From the NCBI RefSeq assembly GCF_963678635.1, contig NC_087067.1, forward strand, positions 31,534,401 to 31,594,400: a stretch of DNA of 60,000 bases, read 5' to 3'. The notes under the pieces are model-generated. The model had not been told where the DNA came from and made no database searches. It saw only the letters and a list, made by a program, of their open reading frames with translations. Positions 10,787-22,082 of the stretch are shown one piece after another. A program made the position numbers and the translations under genes. This DNA is from Symsagittifera roscoffensis (lineage: Eukaryota; Xenacoelomorpha; Acoela; Convolutidae). The first letter of the stretch is position 1; every line of letters begins with the position of its first letter.

Positions 10787-13700
10787 AAAAATGCAAGCGT
10801 TAGACAAGCAAAATCATTCAAAAATTTTCACTGTCGGCAAATAAGCGGACCATAAATAATTAGACGTCCGTTTTGTCGTAAATTGTAGTCACGAGAAGTT
10901 TTGAAACTCGAAGTTTTTTTATGCTGAAACCTTTGAAAGCAAAAAATGCTATGTTAACACTTCAAAAAAAAATAATTTGAATAGGCCAAAAATCATACGC
11001 TGAATCCATTTAAACAGAGAAAACTTATCGAAGCAAAAAAAAAATTAGGGACTGAACCAAGGCGACATTTTTTCTAGCTAAACTTGCTTCAACCAGAATC
11101 AAACTGTATGATTCAGAAACTAAGCCGTCAACAAAAAAAATAGAAGGCAACTGATAGCCGGATAATAAAAACTTTCCTCGAAAAAAATTCAATAGATAAA
11201 AAATATCTCTCTCTGATACCGGTTTCTTTTTTTTTCAGCAGCGGTTTTGACTACCTCTTATGCGGTCAAGGGAAGTACCATATTAAAACTTTTTCAATCA
11301 TATTTCAAGTGTCAATAATTTTCGAAAAAGATGCCTCTCAGCTGATAAAAACTGGCCTGCATTTTCTAATTTTTTTTCAGACAAAATAGATGAAAAAACT
11401 GACAGAAACAGGATGAAAAACTTGACAATTTATTACAAAATATGAACCAACCGCAATCAGTGAAAATCAGTCTCTAAAATTTAAGAAAAAAAATTATTTA
11501 TAATCTGTTGGAAATGGGTTATTTTGTTGCTGTTTTTAGGCAAGTAAATCTGTTTTTAGCCAATTGATATGGATTATAATTGATCAAATTCATTTTTTTC
11601 TTCAAAGATTTTATTTTTTTTCGAATTTGATTATTTTTATTATCTTTTTTGCATACAGGTTGCTGATGATGTAGGCGTTTCATAGATATTGAATAGTTTA
11701 AAAAAGTGGAAACAGCATTTCAGCAGTTTTAAAATCAACTAAAATATACAATTTTGTATCCAAATTTTTTTTTTCATCAAAATATCAGCGCCTTGTTTCA
11801 TATTGTTGATTAGTTTGGCTTATTTACATAACGCGGTAACCTTTCAAAAATAATATGAAGGATTCTTTATTGTTCAGATGAGCTAAATTGAGACAAGGCA
11901 TCTCCTGTTAGAGTTTGTCAGCAAAAATGTAAGATGTAAAAATGTATTTTCTGTCCAAAAAAACCAAAAAACCAAAAATGCAAGCGTTAGACAAGCAAAA
12001 TCATTCAAAAATTTTCACTGTTGGCAAATAAGCGGACCATAAATAATTAGACGTCCGTTTTGTCGCAAATTGTAGTCACGAGAAGTTTTGAAACTCGAAG
12101 TTTTTTTATGCTGAAACCTTTGAAAGCAAAAAATGCTATGTTAACACTTCAAAAAAAAATAATTTGAATAGGCCAAAAATCATACGCTGAATCCATTTAA
12201 ACAGAGAAAACTTATCGAAGCAAAAAAAAAAAAATTAGGGACTGAACCAAGGCGACATTTTTTCTAGCTAAACTTGCTTCAACCAGAATCAAACTGTATG
12301 ATTCAGAAACTAAGCCGTCAACAAAAAAAATAGAAGGCAACTGATAGCCGGATAATAAAAACTTTCCTCGAAAAAAATTCAATAGATAAAAAATATCTCT
12401 CTCTGATACCGGTTTCTTTTTTTTCAGCAGCGGTTTTGACTACCTCTTATGCGGTCAAGGGAAGTACCATATTAAAACTTTTTCAATCATATTTCAAGTG
12501 TTAATAATTTTCGAAAAAGATGCCTCTCAGCTGATAAAAACTGGCCTGCATTTTCTAATTTTTTTCAGACAAAATAGATGAAAAAACTGACAGAAACAGG
12601 ATGAAAAACTTGACAATTTATTACAAAATATGAACCAACCGCAATCAGTGAAAATCAGTCTCTAAAATTTAAGAAAAAAAATTATTTATAATCTGTTGGA
12701 AATGGGTTATTTTGTTGCTGTTTTTAGGCAAGTAAATCTGTTTTTAGCCAATTGATATGGATTATAATTGATCAAATTCATTTTTTTCTTCAAAGATTTT
12801 ATTTTTTTTCGAATTTGATTATTTTTATTATCTTTTTTGCATACAGGTTGCTGATGATGTAGGCGTTTCATAGATATTGAATAGTTTAAAAAAGTGGAAC
12901 AGCATTTCAGCAGTTTTAAAATCAACTAAAATATACAATTTTGTATCCAAATTTTTTTTTCATCAAAATATCAGCGCCTTGTTTCATATTGTTGATTAGT
13001 TTGGCTTATTTACTCAACGCGGTAACCTTTCAAAAATAATATGAAGGATTCTTTATTGTTCAGATGAGCTAAATTGAGACAAGGCATCTCCTGTTAGAGT
13101 TTGTCAGCAAAAATGTAAGATGTAAAAATGTATTTTCTGTCCAAAAAAACCAAAAAACCAAAAATGCAAGCGTTAGAAAAGCAAAATCATTCAAAAATTT
13201 TCACTGTTGGCAAATAAGCGGACCATAAATAATTAGACGTCCGTTTTGTCGTAAATTGTAGTCACGAGAAGTTTTGAAACTCGAAGTTTTTTTATGCTGA
13301 AACCTTTGAAAGCAAAAAATGCTATGTTAACACTTCAAAAAAAAATAATTTGAACAGGCCAAAAATCATACGCTGAATCCATTTAAACAGAGAAAACTTA
13401 TCGAAGCAAAAAAAAAATTAGGGACTGAACCAAGGCGACATTTTTTCTAGCTAAACTTGCTTCAACCAGAATCAAACTGTATGATTCAGAAACTAAGCCG
13501 TCAACAAAAAAAATAGAAGGCAACTGATAGCCGGATAATAAAAACTTTCCTCGAAAAAAATTCAATAGATAAAAAAAATCTCTCTCTGATACCGGTTTCT
13601 TTTTTTTCAGCAGCGGTTTTGACTACCTCTTATGCGGTCAAGGGAAGTACCATATTAAAACTTTTTCAATCATATTTCAAGTGTTAATAATTTTCGAAAA

Positions 13701-14325
13701 AGATGCCTCTCAGCTGATAAAAACTGGCCTGCATTTTCTAATTTTTTTCAGACAAAATAGATGAAAAAACTGACAGAAACAGGATGAAAAACTTGACAAT
13801 TTATTACAAAATATGAACCACCCGCAATCAGTGAAAATCAGTCTCTAAAATTTAAGAAAAAAATTATTTATAATCTGTTGGAAATGGGTTATTTTGTTGC
13901 TGTTTTTAGGCAAGTAAATCTGTTTTTAGCCAATTGATATGGATTATAATTGATCAAATTCATTTTTTTCTTCAAAGATTTTGTTTTTTTTCGAATTTGA
14001 TAATTTTTATTATCTTTTTTGCATACAGGTTGCTGATGATGTAGGCGTTTCATAGATATTGAATAGTTTAAAAAAGTGGAACAGCATTTCAGCAGTTTTA
14101 AAATCAACTAAAATATACAATTTTGTATCCAAATTTTTTTTTTCATCAAAATATCAGCGCCTTGTTTCATATTGTTGATTAGTTCGGCTTATTTACTCAA
14201 CGCGGTAACTTTTCAAAAATAATATGAAGGATTCTTTATTGTTCAGATGAGCTAAATTGAGACAAGGCATCTCCTGTTAGAGTTTGTCAGCAAAAATGTA
14301 AGATGTAAAAATGTATTTTCTGTCC
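10787..14325 (+). repeat. three tandem copies of a ~1186-bp unit
   Basis: The unit beginning AAAAATGCAAGCGTTAGA is repeated at 10787, 11974 and 13160 (spacing 1187 and 1186 bp). The copies differ only by scattered single bases and small changes in A/T runs, so the amplification is recent. Copy 3 ends at GTATTTTCTGTCCA (about 14325), after which the sequence is unique. Copies 1-2 and 2-3 are joined through a run of CCAAAAAA motifs. The unit has no convincing ORF: the 72-codon minus-strand frames in copies 2 and 3 are low complexity. No transposon ends or target duplications were seen; a young satellite or local duplication is likeliest. Confidence 0.9.
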
Positions 14326-15247
14326 ACGATAAAATACATTAGTGTTTGATATTATATTGTCAAAGTAAGAGAACAAAATCTGTTATAATCAATTGTGATA
14401 TATTTTCAACACAATTTATAGCCGATAATATTTGATTATGATTTATTTTAATCTCTTGAAAAATGTTATATAAACGATTTATTTTTCAATATGATAACAT
14501 TTTTCCAGCAATTAAAATAGATTCTAACTAATTATAACCTGTTATAATAATGTTGAAATGTTCAAACAATTTATATTTGATTATGATAAAATCTAAATTT
14601 GGCTCTTATATAGTTCTAATTTTTATATAATTTTATTTTTAATTGAAACTTAATCGATTATTTTTTCTTTTTACTAAGTGCGGGCACTCAGTTGTGACTT
14701 TTTCTAATATCATCTTTTCAACCACTTTTTTTAACCTTTTAATAGCCGTAACTTAATTTTATTTCATGTTTTTGATATTTTATTCGCCAATCAGTGTGGC
14801 GAGAACATTCTGAGCTAATTGCCCAGAAAACGCTACCCTTCACTTAAATGCCATAGCTTGATAGGTCAATTTTTTATTTGCAAATCTTAGAAATGCAGAT
14901 CTTTGCAGCTTAACTGTTGGACGCGGACTAGGGTTCACCATAACGCGATATTCTGTGCTGGATTGGTCTGCTATTTTTCAATTTTTTTTCGCCAAGTTTG
15001 AGCTGGCGTCTGATCACAATAAACACTGCCACCGTCTGAAAAACTAAAACCGCATACCGGCTATAGTTAAATTGTTTTAGTCATTGAAGTCGTTAAAATT
15101 GAGTCATTGTTTTTCGTTTCGATAACTGTCATGAGGCCGTAATTTTTAATGATTTAACTAAACTAATGAAACAATAACAATCGAGCAAGAACTGAAGTCA
15201 TATAAAAAACTAACGAAGCACGCTTACGTTAAACTGTGAGAACTCAC
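14326..15247. other. intergenic, no gene seen
   Basis: Very AT-rich sequence between the tandem array and the MOLO1 gene. It should include the promoter of the latter; no core element is distinctive. Confidence 0.5.
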
Positions 15248-17177
15248 ATGCTGACTCTGATTTGTTTATTGCTTTTCTCTTGGCTGATTGATACTGTGCT
15301 TGTTGGTGCGGCTCAGATTCCTAACCCATGGACTGAATACAGAGACTGCGGATTGAAGCAGCCAGGATACATCTGTGACCCGGATCAGCTGATGACCTCA
15401 AATGACAGAAACAGTTTGAACAGTTACCTGAGAAGTTCTTTCCAGGCGAGCAACCAAACTATTTAATTTGTAGGGGGGGGGGGGGGGGGTGGGGGCTTGG
15501 TTCAAAACGCTTCATTTTTGCATTTTTGTTCCGACTATTAAGAGGTGGGCATGAACTATGACGTAGGTTCTACTTTTTAGCCAATTGTGACTGCATAAAA
15601 ATAAAATCCTCAGGGGATAAATGTATTATTACATTTAAGCCTTATTGATACTTACTCGGATTAAAGAAAAAAAATCCGTTTTCAGACTAAATCATACCGA
15701 GGGTGACGGAGAAACTTGATTACAGGATGGCCCCTCAATTTAGTTCTAGTGCAATTATAACGACATTTTAATATTAGTTGCTATTGTAATTCGTTCTTTC
15801 TTAAAAAGCTATCGTTAAATTTCGAAACAAAATGTGAAAAAGATAATGGACATTTTTTTTTTCATTTGATCCATTTTTGTCAATTTTAAATTGTTTAACT
15901 TATTTTTGCATTACAAGGCCAATTTGTGGACTGAATAGGCACACAATTTGGTGTCTAAGAACCACTGGATTTCAGGGACAAGTCTTTAAGCATGTTCCTA
16001 AATGTAAATGGATTCCACTTACAAAAGTTCTTTGGATTCCACGCACAAATAACTAGCGTAAATTTTGCCGATAGATTATTTTCGTCGCGGATTTCGCGAG
16101 GAGCGATTATAGCTAGTTGTTCCGGATTCTGCAAATTTAAGCGGATTCTGCAAATTGTATGGAAATTCCGCAAGTGTCAGCGGATTCCGCAAAATTGTAA
16201 TTTGTAATGTAATGAATACATATTTCTACTAACAATAACCTTTAGAAAGAAATGATAATATTAAAGTTGTTTTGTTCAGGGCATTCAATTGGGATCAAGC
16301 CGCAACTGCAATTATAGGAATGGATCCCTTGCCTCGGTTCTCATAGTTTACGATATTCGAGACTACTTTCCAAACAGTCCTAACATGTCGGATGAGTCAC
16401 TGTACGAGAAGCTAGCAGACAAACTTCGACTAGACCTCTGGCCTTTCGGGTCATGTAGGGACAATATTTATGTGGTGTTCGGATACTTGCCCACGTACAA
16501 AGTGTGTCCAGTGAAAAAAAGTGTGCAAATACAACCAGTTTCTTGTCAGGTACTCTTTTCAATCTGCGGGGATCATCCAAAATTTTGGGGAAAAAAATTC
16601 CTAATGCCCTCTCAATACAAAGAAAGATCTTAATCATATCAATGGAGAATAGTCTATAAATCGAAGCTTTCATATTTGCACTAAGGATAGCTCATATTTA
16701 AAATCTTACACCAATTTAATTCAAGAGCCGAACTTTACAATTTGCTCAATGTAAAAAAGCTCTGGCAAAGGGACCGTTCTCTGAAAAATCTTTGGTTTCA
16801 GCTTGAAATTATCAGCGGACGGCTCTGGACTAAATAAATTCGACTCTCAAATAGATCTCCCGTTTGAGTTGAAGTCAAACTTCGAGGCGACATTTTTCAA
16901 AGAAAATTCAGAGAAGCAGAGACAAGATTTCATCAAGGGCGCCATTGACTTCAGCCGACCACTGCTCGACTCGTTGAAGGAACTCATAACTGACATTAAG
17001 TCAATTATGGACACAGTTCCAAATGATTTCGTGGAGTTTAACAATGAGATCAATTTTGAAGTCACTGGTTTCCAATGGGGCTTTAGTTGGTCAGCTGCTC
17101 TTCGATGTAAAACATTAATTATATTTTTTCTGCCAACAGCAATTTTTTTCCTTCCTTCTATTGTTGGTATCATCTAA
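15248..17177 (+). CDS. MOLO1-domain secreted/membrane protein
   Basis: Exons: 15248-15445, 16280-16549 and 16802-17177. Residues 1-22 form a signal peptide (hydrophobic LICLLLFSWLI). The NPWTEYRDCG..YICDPDQLMTSNDR start, a Cys at 76, and KLADKLRLDLWPFGSCRDN (about 111-128) match the MOLO1 (modulator of levamisole receptor, TPM-like) extracellular domain. C. elegans MOLO-1 is an auxiliary subunit of a levamisole-sensitive acetylcholine receptor; the role here is unknown. The last exon ends in a hydrophobic segment (about TLIIFFLPTAIFFLPSIVGI) that would anchor the protein. Two oddities: the first intron appears to use a GC donor (CAG|GCGAGC), and the exon 2 donor at 16549 (phase 0) does not match the strong acceptor at 16801, which needs phase 2. 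A missed mini-exon, another donor (exon end 16503 would restore the frame) or an indel could explain it. Confidence 0.7.
15473..15495 (+). repeat. poly-G tract (G17-T-G5)
   Basis: Seventeen consecutive G, one T and five more G, within the first intron of the MOLO1 gene 27 bases after the apparent GC donor. Such a run is unexpected in this AT-rich DNA and could form a quadruplex on the RNA or DNA. Confidence 0.9.
16120..16200 (+). repeat. short GGATTCYGCAAA repeats
   Basis: Three to four imperfect copies of a motif like GCGGATTCTGCAAATT spaced about 22-25 bases, in MOLO1 intron 1. A small imperfect minisatellite; no known function. Confidence 0.5.
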
Positions 17178-17769
17178 TTTTAAAAAGTATATATTTAGTT
17201 TTTTTACTCTAAGAAACTTTCAAAAAAAGGCGTTCCTTCAAACAAAATGAAGCCAAGCTCGAGATGTTTAAATAATCATGAAGGTAAAAAAATGTTATTT
17301 GACTCACGTGATTTTCTATGTTTGCGTTTCCGAATAGCTTTTCAAAGCATCAAGAACACTTTTCAAGGCAATACTCGGGCTCCATAAAACCTTTTTTGTT
17401 TTTCTTTCTGAGAAAATATGTGCTTTTGTTTTGCAAATTTTCACATCTCGTGGCTTCTGCAGGTGGTTAAACAAAATGTAGAAAGGTCAGTAAAAGTAAA
17501 ATAGAAAGAAGTATCGTTCTCATAACTGTGAAATCGGGGAAGAATTAATTCTAATGGCTAAGCCAATCGTGAGGCTTGAAAAAGTGTTGACATTTTGTTC
17601 GGACATCTCACACGTGATTTTTCATGATATCTAGTGAATAATCTTAATATTCGGATCAACCTTCGGAAACCTTTAAACTCTACTTTTTAAATTAAAACCG
17701 TAATTGTAGAGGACACAGCTACCATAAAATCTTTACAAAATTTTCTTGAAGTTGATCGTTTTTAACGGC

Positions 17770-20412
17770 ATGAAAGTTTCTCCCGAAAATGAAGATGAAG
17801 ACGTTGAACACGGTCAAACTCCTTCTTTCCGTTCAAAGACGGGCGAAGAGCGGGACAGAAAAATTAGCAAAATGAGTGTTCTAACTATAAATGTGGCTTC
17901 AACCGGGAAAGCCGGAGATAGCGAGACGCAGGAAGAGGCCAAAGAAAACGAGGGTCCAAAACCGAGATTGACTAGAATCAGAGAACTCACGGTAGAAACG
18001 GCGAATGCTCTCTCACCGCAGCTGTTCGCTCCCTCACTTCTGATGAAATTGATGTGGTTTCTGGTTTATTCTGCTTTCATCTATGTCTACATCTTGCAGA
18101 CGATGTACACTTTGAGTGATTACAATTCACATCCTGTGATCGTCTCGGTTTATCTCCGAACTGACGCTGTCGACCTGGAGTTCCCGGCTGTGACAATTTG
18201 CAATAACAACATTGTGCGAAAAACGTCACTTTCGAGAATCAAGTACCTGCAGGACTTAGCATGGTTGGATGATTTCTCACGACAGACTCTTAAAGATAAG
18301 CACTACAAAGACGACTATGGACCACCCGAATGCGATTGGGGAAATCAGTTCGAGTGTCGAAACGGACGATGCATCCCTAATGCATGGGTGTGCAACGGAA
18401 GGTCGGAATGCGGCGATGGGTCTGACGAAAACCTGAAGCATGACGGATGTGAATTCTACCCTTCGCGAAACATTTCGGAATCAACCTGCGACCAGGGTTA
18501 TGCTTTATGCCCGGGTGAAGTTACATGCGCAAGGACCTGCGACAATGTCGCAGATTGTGTCGTGGAACGAGGCTATGACGAGAGAAACGAAAGTGGTTGT
18601 GTCGCATCGTGTGTTCGGGAGATTATTGTCTCGGAAAAAATCGAAAAATTGACTCTACCAACTTATCCGAAAAATTACTCGGCTGATTCTAACTGCAAAT
18701 ATACTCTATATGCCCCTGTTGGATTTATAGTTGAAATAAAGTTCACGAAATTTGAGGTTCAAAAGAGTTCTATGTGTCTGAACGATTGGGTTTCACTGCG
18801 TGATTCAAGTGGCATGACACTTGAAGTAGATGGAAATTACACTTTTTGCGGAAGTTTTAAAGAATCTGGTCTCGCAGGCAAAAAAATAACTTCAACTGCA
18901 AGTAGCTTGAAAGTCCACTTCATTTCAGATTCTTTCGAAAACGCACTGGGTTTTGAAATTGAGTACAGAGCAATCAACAGTCGCAAGCGAAGGTCTTTCT
19001 TTCCACCAACAACTCTGTATCCGCCTGAAACTACGAGAGACATTCCGCCGGAGGAACCACTTGGATTCCCTCCTGGGTACAACTCTACGGCAGCTTCCAC
19101 ATTTTGGTATTACAGTAGCAGCAGTACAACATGGTATGACTACTCTTCCTCCTCCACCGAACAGAGTCCGATTTTCGAAGAAAACCTGGATCCCAATGGC
19201 GATTCAGACAGCCAAGTCAGTTTCATAGACACTGGAAACGTGTTTGAAGAAGTCAGGCAATATGACTGGTACAGTGCATTCCAGCAATCAGCAATGCCAG
19301 ACTATTCAGACTTCAAAGCTTTCATAACCCTAAACGCATCCGAAATTATCGGAAATGGACACCAAGTTGAGGATTTCATTGTTCAGTGTGTGATTGACGG
19401 TCAACTTTGTTCCTATCATGACTTCAAAACTTCCCAATATGCGGAGTTTGGCAACTGTTTCAGCATCAACACAGCAGTTGATGCTTACTCCAACAAAACC
19501 AACTTGGAACCCTACAGGACCACCAAAACTGGAACCGAACACGGACTGAAACTCTCACTTTTCCTGGACAAAGACGAATACATCGGAATAATTGGGCAGA
19601 ATTCTGGCGCAAGACTTACAATTTCAAACTCAGACGAGAGCCCGCCAATAAACTCCAAGGGTATCTTTTTGAGCGCAGGTGCTGCGACGATCATTAGCAT
19701 GGAACAAGAGAAAATTCTGAAGCAAAAAGCACCATTTTCAAACTGTGTTGAAAACTGGCCCGCATTTTTGGAGCTGAGGGAAAATTTCAAGAAGTACAGC
19801 TACACGACTGACCATTGCAACTATTTATGCCAGCAAGTTGCAATTGCGAAGCAGTGCAACTGCACTCTTCTGGCATTTGAAAGGGACTTCAGTGCCAACG
19901 ACCAAGTAGATTCTTCAATGCAACAACACTGCAATTTGTTCAACAATCATCAGTACGACTGTGTCACGGCAGTCAAGAAAGATTTCACAAAAAACAGAAG
20001 AACTTGCGACTGTCCTTCGCCTTGCGAGGAGCGACGGATCGACGCTGGAGTCTCTTTGACTGAATGGCCGACCGAAGCATACGCGACTCACTTCGTGTCT
20101 CTGCTGAAGTCTTCACCATCACTTAGAGTCCAACGATTTCTGGCCAAAGCAAGGGACTTCTCGTTGGGTGGTCAGGATGTCGAGGCACTGACTGAGATCC
20201 TGAGAAAGAACTTCGCCAGAGTGGAGATACATTTTGCCACCCTCAACTACTTCCAAATCGAGGAGTCCCCCAAGTACACATACCAAGATCTCTGTGGCAC
20301 CCTAGGGGGCAACTTGGGCCTATGGCTTGGCTGGAGTATCATGGCACTGATTGAGATGATACAATGGATGTACTTCTGCCTACGAATTCTGCTCATAAAT
20401 GACTCACAATAG
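17770..20412 (+). CDS. DEG/ENaC channel subunit with LDLa and CUB modules
   Basis: Single uninterrupted frame of 880 residues from the first ATG (an in-frame TTG lies 24 bases earlier). TM1 is at about 92-115, followed by LEFPAVTICNN, the family signature. TM2 lies at about 846-874, preceded by LCGTLGGNLGLWLG. The family forms trimeric amiloride-sensitive sodium channels. The extracellular loop is enlarged: an LDL-receptor class A repeat (188-227, ending CGDGSDE), a second cysteine-rich LDLa-like block (240-277), a CUB domain (about 281-402), then an RKRR basic site (405-408) and a Pro/Ser/Tyr-rich linker, before the Cys-rich region typical of DEG/ENaC (CNYLCQQ..CNC, CDCPSPCEE). The selectivity filter position reads Gly854-Trp855-Ser856. 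All other sizeable complete genes in the window have introns; this one has none. It lies 590 bp downstream of the MOLO1 gene on the same strand. Confidence 0.92.
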   Translation: MKVSPENEDEDVEHGQTPSFRSKTGEERDRKISKMSVLTINVASTGKAGDSETQEEAKENEGPKPRLTRIRELTVETANALSPQLFAPSLLMKLMWFLVYSAFIYVYILQTMYTLSDYNSHPVIVSVYLRTDAVDLEFPAVTICNNNIVRKTSLSRIKYLQDLAWLDDFSRQTLKDKHYKDDYGPPECDWGNQFECRNGRCIPNAWVCNGRSECGDGSDENLKHDGCEFYPSRNISESTCDQGYALCPGEVTCARTCDNVADCVVERGYDERNESGCVASCVREIIVSEKIEKLTLPTYPKNYSADSNCKYTLYAPVGFIVEIKFTKFEVQKSSMCLNDWVSLRDSSGMTLEVDGNYTFCGSFKESGLAGKKITSTASSLKVHFISDSFENALGFEIEYRAINSRKRRSFFPPTTLYPPETTRDIPPEEPLGFPPGYNSTAASTFWYYSSSSTTWYDYSSSSTEQSPIFEENLDPNGDSDSQVSFIDTGNVFEEVRQYDWYSAFQQSAMPDYSDFKAFITLNASEIIGNGHQVEDFIVQCVIDGQLCSYHDFKTSQYAEFGNCFSINTAVDAYSNKTNLEPYRTTKTGTEHGLKLSLFLDKDEYIGIIGQNSGARLTISNSDESPPINSKGIFLSAGAATIISMEQEKILKQKAPFSNCVENWPAFLELRENFKKYSYTTDHCNYLCQQVAIAKQCNCTLLAFERDFSANDQVDSSMQQHCNLFNNHQYDCVTAVKKDFTKNRRTCDCPSPCEERRIDAGVSLTEWPTEAYATHFVSLLKSSPSLRVQRFLAKARDFSLGGQDVEALTEILRKNFARVEIHFATLNYFQIEESPKYTYQDLCGTLGGNLGLWLGWSIMALIEMIQWMYFCLRILLINDSQ

Positions 20413-20556
20413 AATCTAGGAAGCAGCTTGTATTTTCAGCGTACGTTCTCATAAAGAAAGATAAATTGACTCAGTACTTTATGTAAATTTAAATTAAGTT
20501 TGAAATGAAGCACATGAACTGTATCTTTACATATGCGTTTTTTGTACACACAGCAA

Positions 20557-20566
20557 AATAAATAAA
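20557..20566 (+). terminator. overlapping AATAAA poly(A) signals
   Basis: Two overlapping AATAAA hexamers about 145 bases past the channel stop codon; likely the 3' end signal of that mRNA. Confidence 0.6.
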
Positions 20567-22082
20567 AGAATTTTTTTTAATTTCGAAAGTTATATAAAAA
20601 ATCTAACGTTATTGAAAAAAAAGTTTAAAAATTGAATGCTCTTTAATTAAAAAAATGTAAACTATTTTTCTAAATTAATCAATGCTTCTCTATTTTTGTA
20701 ATAGTTCATTTTTTGCTTGTTATTTTTCCAAATATATGATAGCCAAAAATCAAACTAAAAAACATCCATTAAAGTATTTGTTAAAAAGTCCGTGTTAATG
20801 CACTCTTAGCTATGCTCTTGTTGATGCACTCTTAGCTATGCGAGTTTTCTAAGAGCGCAATAGGCCACCGATTAGCGACGCAAAAGTGGTGGGAGACTTA
20901 GATCTCAGTAGTCGATGGCCTCTGTTTTTGTTTCACTTTTTTTTTCAAATCTTTGTTGGACAGATGATGTTTTGATTTATAAAACGCAAACACGAAATGC
21001 GAATTGTGCAAAAGTAATGGCAATAATTTTGCTTTGCTGTTGGCTGAACATGCTACTTGAACCGACCCAAAACTTAAATTTTCTAACAATTTAAAAAGAA
21101 GTAATTATCAAGAAACATACTATGTTGAATGGTAAGAGAAAAAAAAAGAAAAAAGGAATAATTTCTTTCAAAATTACTCGCAACCTGTTTAAAAGAAAAC
21201 GAAAACTGAAAAAAACCAATGATATATTTGTAAGGAAATATTCAGCAAAACTTCAGCCTCCAAAGAATAATTGAAATTTATTTAAAAAAATCAGTGAAGA
21301 AAACTTGCTTTGCTCCCAAAATTTCCCAATCCTAATTAAAAATGTCTCTATCCTAATACGTAAGTTGGGCTTCAATAAGATTGCTGTCTAAAGATTTTAT
21401 CTCCAGAAGGTTTTCATTTAGTATTGACGGAATTTGAAATCTTTTCAATTAAAATAGCAGACGTTTTTCTGTCAAATTAGGAAAAAAAATTGACGCTGTG
21501 AAAAAGATGTCGATTGTCATTTGCTCTTTTCCGAGGTTTAACTGTTCGTATCCACGACACCAGCTTAAAATGTAGATCCTTAGGAACTGATTAAAATATA
21601 TGGGCCTTCAACTTCAAGACCTCTCCAAATTATGATATCCGATCCGTCAACTTCAAAGCCTCTCAAGATGTATCAAAAAATGTGCATAAGTCGAGAATTT
21701 ATCTTGAGAGGTTTCTTATTGTCATTATTTTGATTGGACAATTCGAAAACTGAATTTTGTAATCGATACTGTATGAAAACCTTTTGGAGGTAAAAAAAGG
21801 ATTTCAAGGAAAAGTCAGCGATCCTATCGAAGCACAACTCAATAATTATGAGATAAAAACGTCTGCCCAAGTACATTTTCACGATATAACAAAAATTTTA
21901 AAAAGCCAATTGCCCAATAAATTAGAAAAGCAAAAAATGAAGATGGAAGAGAAGCTGGCAATTTACAAAAAATCAGATAGTTTTGAATGCAACTTTGTCT
22001 TCAGTATTATGCACATACTTACACTAGATGAATTTACACTAGGCTTATTTACACTAGATGAAAGTCACAGTGAAAATTAATT
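20567..22082. other. intergenic, no gene seen
   Basis: AT-rich. A 20-bp direct repeat (TGCACTCTTAGCTATGC, near 20797 and 20826) is the only local structure noted. Open frames at 21.7-22.1 kb are lysine-rich and without recognisable domains. Confidence 0.5.

Noticed and set aside
12707-14107. Two near-identical 72-codon minus-strand frames
   Set aside because: They exist because the 1186-bp unit is repeated; the peptide is lysine/asparagine-rich low complexity and the frame is disrupted in copy 1.
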